A stretch of DNA of 20,389 bases from JAKBEU01 sp036172095. GTDB taxonomy: Bacteria > Patescibacteriota > Microgenomatia > UBA1406 > GWC2-37-13. Below the pieces are notes generated by a model. The model was not told the origin of the DNA. It did no database searches and saw only the letters and a list, made by a program, of their open reading frames with translations. A program made the translations under genes and the position numbers. The stretch lies in assembly GCA_036172095.1 (NCBI GenBank), contig JAVHSH010000009.1, positions 1 through 20,389 of the forward strand, given 5' to 3'. The number at the start of each line of letters is the position of its first letter. Position 1 is the first letter of the stretch. Shown here piece after piece: positions 20,091 through 20,389 of this stretch.

Positions 20091-20389
20091 GAGTATAAAA
20101 ATAAAATAATAATGAGTGAAAAAAAGTAATGGGTGTGTTTGGGTCCCATTTCCTCTGAGAAGACAGGAAAATGATAAAGCCGTTCTGTCCTCAAGACGTG
20201 GGTTAAGGGTCAAGAAAAGGTAAGAAAGAACGCTTTATCCTTTCTGGTTGTCAAAAGTTTGGAGCGAAGCGACAAAGAGGAAATTGCTGAGCGACAAAGG
20301 ATAAACAGGCCTGTTATAAAAATGCGTTGACCATTAGTGCATTTTTATACAGGCTATTTACCCACCTTTTGACAAACCTTTTCGACCCT
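20091..20389 (-). other. Noncoding region rich in inverted repeats; possible leader RNA or ncRNA
   Basis: No gene is visible on either strand. The segment holds at least five inverted repeats: GCCTGTTATAAAAATGC/GCATTTTTATACAGGC (20309-20325/20339-20354, one bulged base), TTGTCAAAAG/CTTTTGACAA (20248-20257/20366-20375), TTTATCCTTT/AAAGGATAAA (20234-20243/20296-20305), GATAAAGCCGTTCT/AGAACGCTTTATC (20173-20186/20227-20239, one bulge), and AATGGG/CCCATT (20128-20133/20145-20150) followed on the minus strand by T7. The third and fourth share 20234-20239 and cannot form together. There is also a 12-bp palindrome AACAGGCCTGTT (20304-20315) and a direct repeat GCGACAAAG at 20269 and 20291. A riboswitch, attenuator, ncRNA, or a plasmid-type origin/operator are all possible. 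Confidence 0.55.
20119..20150 (-). terminator. Possible intrinsic terminator upstream of the 47-residue gene
   Basis: On the minus strand AATGGG, an 11-nt loop, CCCATT, then AC and seven T. The 6-bp stem is short but the T-tract is good. It lies about 30 nt ahead of ATG 20090, the position expected of an attenuator, or it ends a small RNA. A rival hairpin TTTCCT/AGGAAA (20149-20154/20165-20170) overlaps its first arm. Confidence 0.4.

Noticed and set aside
20091..20213. N-terminal extension of the 47-residue protein to 20213.
   Set aside because: The translated extension has no domain-like pattern and covers the hairpin-plus-T7 region; ATG 20090 is more sensible.

Overview
This window looks like a chromosomal segment of a host-associated or reduced bacterium, most plausibly a member of the Candidate Phyla Radiation (Patescibacteria, Parcubacteria-like). 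The reasons are moderate AT richness, densely packed genes, an unusual LCAT-type secreted lipase, many multi-domain glycosyltransferases, several orphan proteins, and TATAAT boxes sitting only 5-11 nt before start codons, which suggests many leaderless mRNAs. TGA is used as a stop (for example at 4795-4797 and 8514-8516), so the standard bacterial code fits and the TGA=Gly code of Gracilibacteria/SR1 does not. The taxonomic placement is inference; there is no rRNA here.

Left part (1-2941, minus strand): a secreted beta-propeller plus LCAT-like alpha/beta-hydrolase fusion that runs off the left edge, and a zinc-ribbon SAM methyltransferase. Each is preceded by a nearly identical 22-bp promoter-like repeat.

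Centre-left (3072-11495, plus strand): an orphan protein, then a tightly coupled glycan-assembly operon. It encodes a zinc-ribbon methyltransferase, a GT-C type membrane glycosyltransferase, an 809-residue GT2-GT4-GT2 triple glycosyltransferase, a GT4, a WaaE-like GT2 and an O-antigen ligase/polymerase-like membrane protein. Most junctions are ATGA or similar overlaps. Together these probably build, methylate and polymerise or transfer a cell-surface glycan.

Centre (11492-16208): a membrane-anchored protein with Ig-like repeats (minus), tRNA-Thr(CGT) (minus), an EamA-type transporter (plus), an orphan protein (plus), then alanine racemase and a two-domain serine hydrolase (both minus, probably one operon). 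Alanine racemase supplies D-alanine for peptidoglycan.

Right part (16209-20389) has an accessory character: two small XRE-type regulators flank a divergent, probable radical SAM protein, followed by a HicB-HicA toxin-antitoxin pair, a short RadC/JAB-domain protein with a strong terminator, two unrecognised small proteins, and about 260 bp of noncoding DNA rich in inverted repeats that could form competing hairpins ending in a T-tract on the minus strand.
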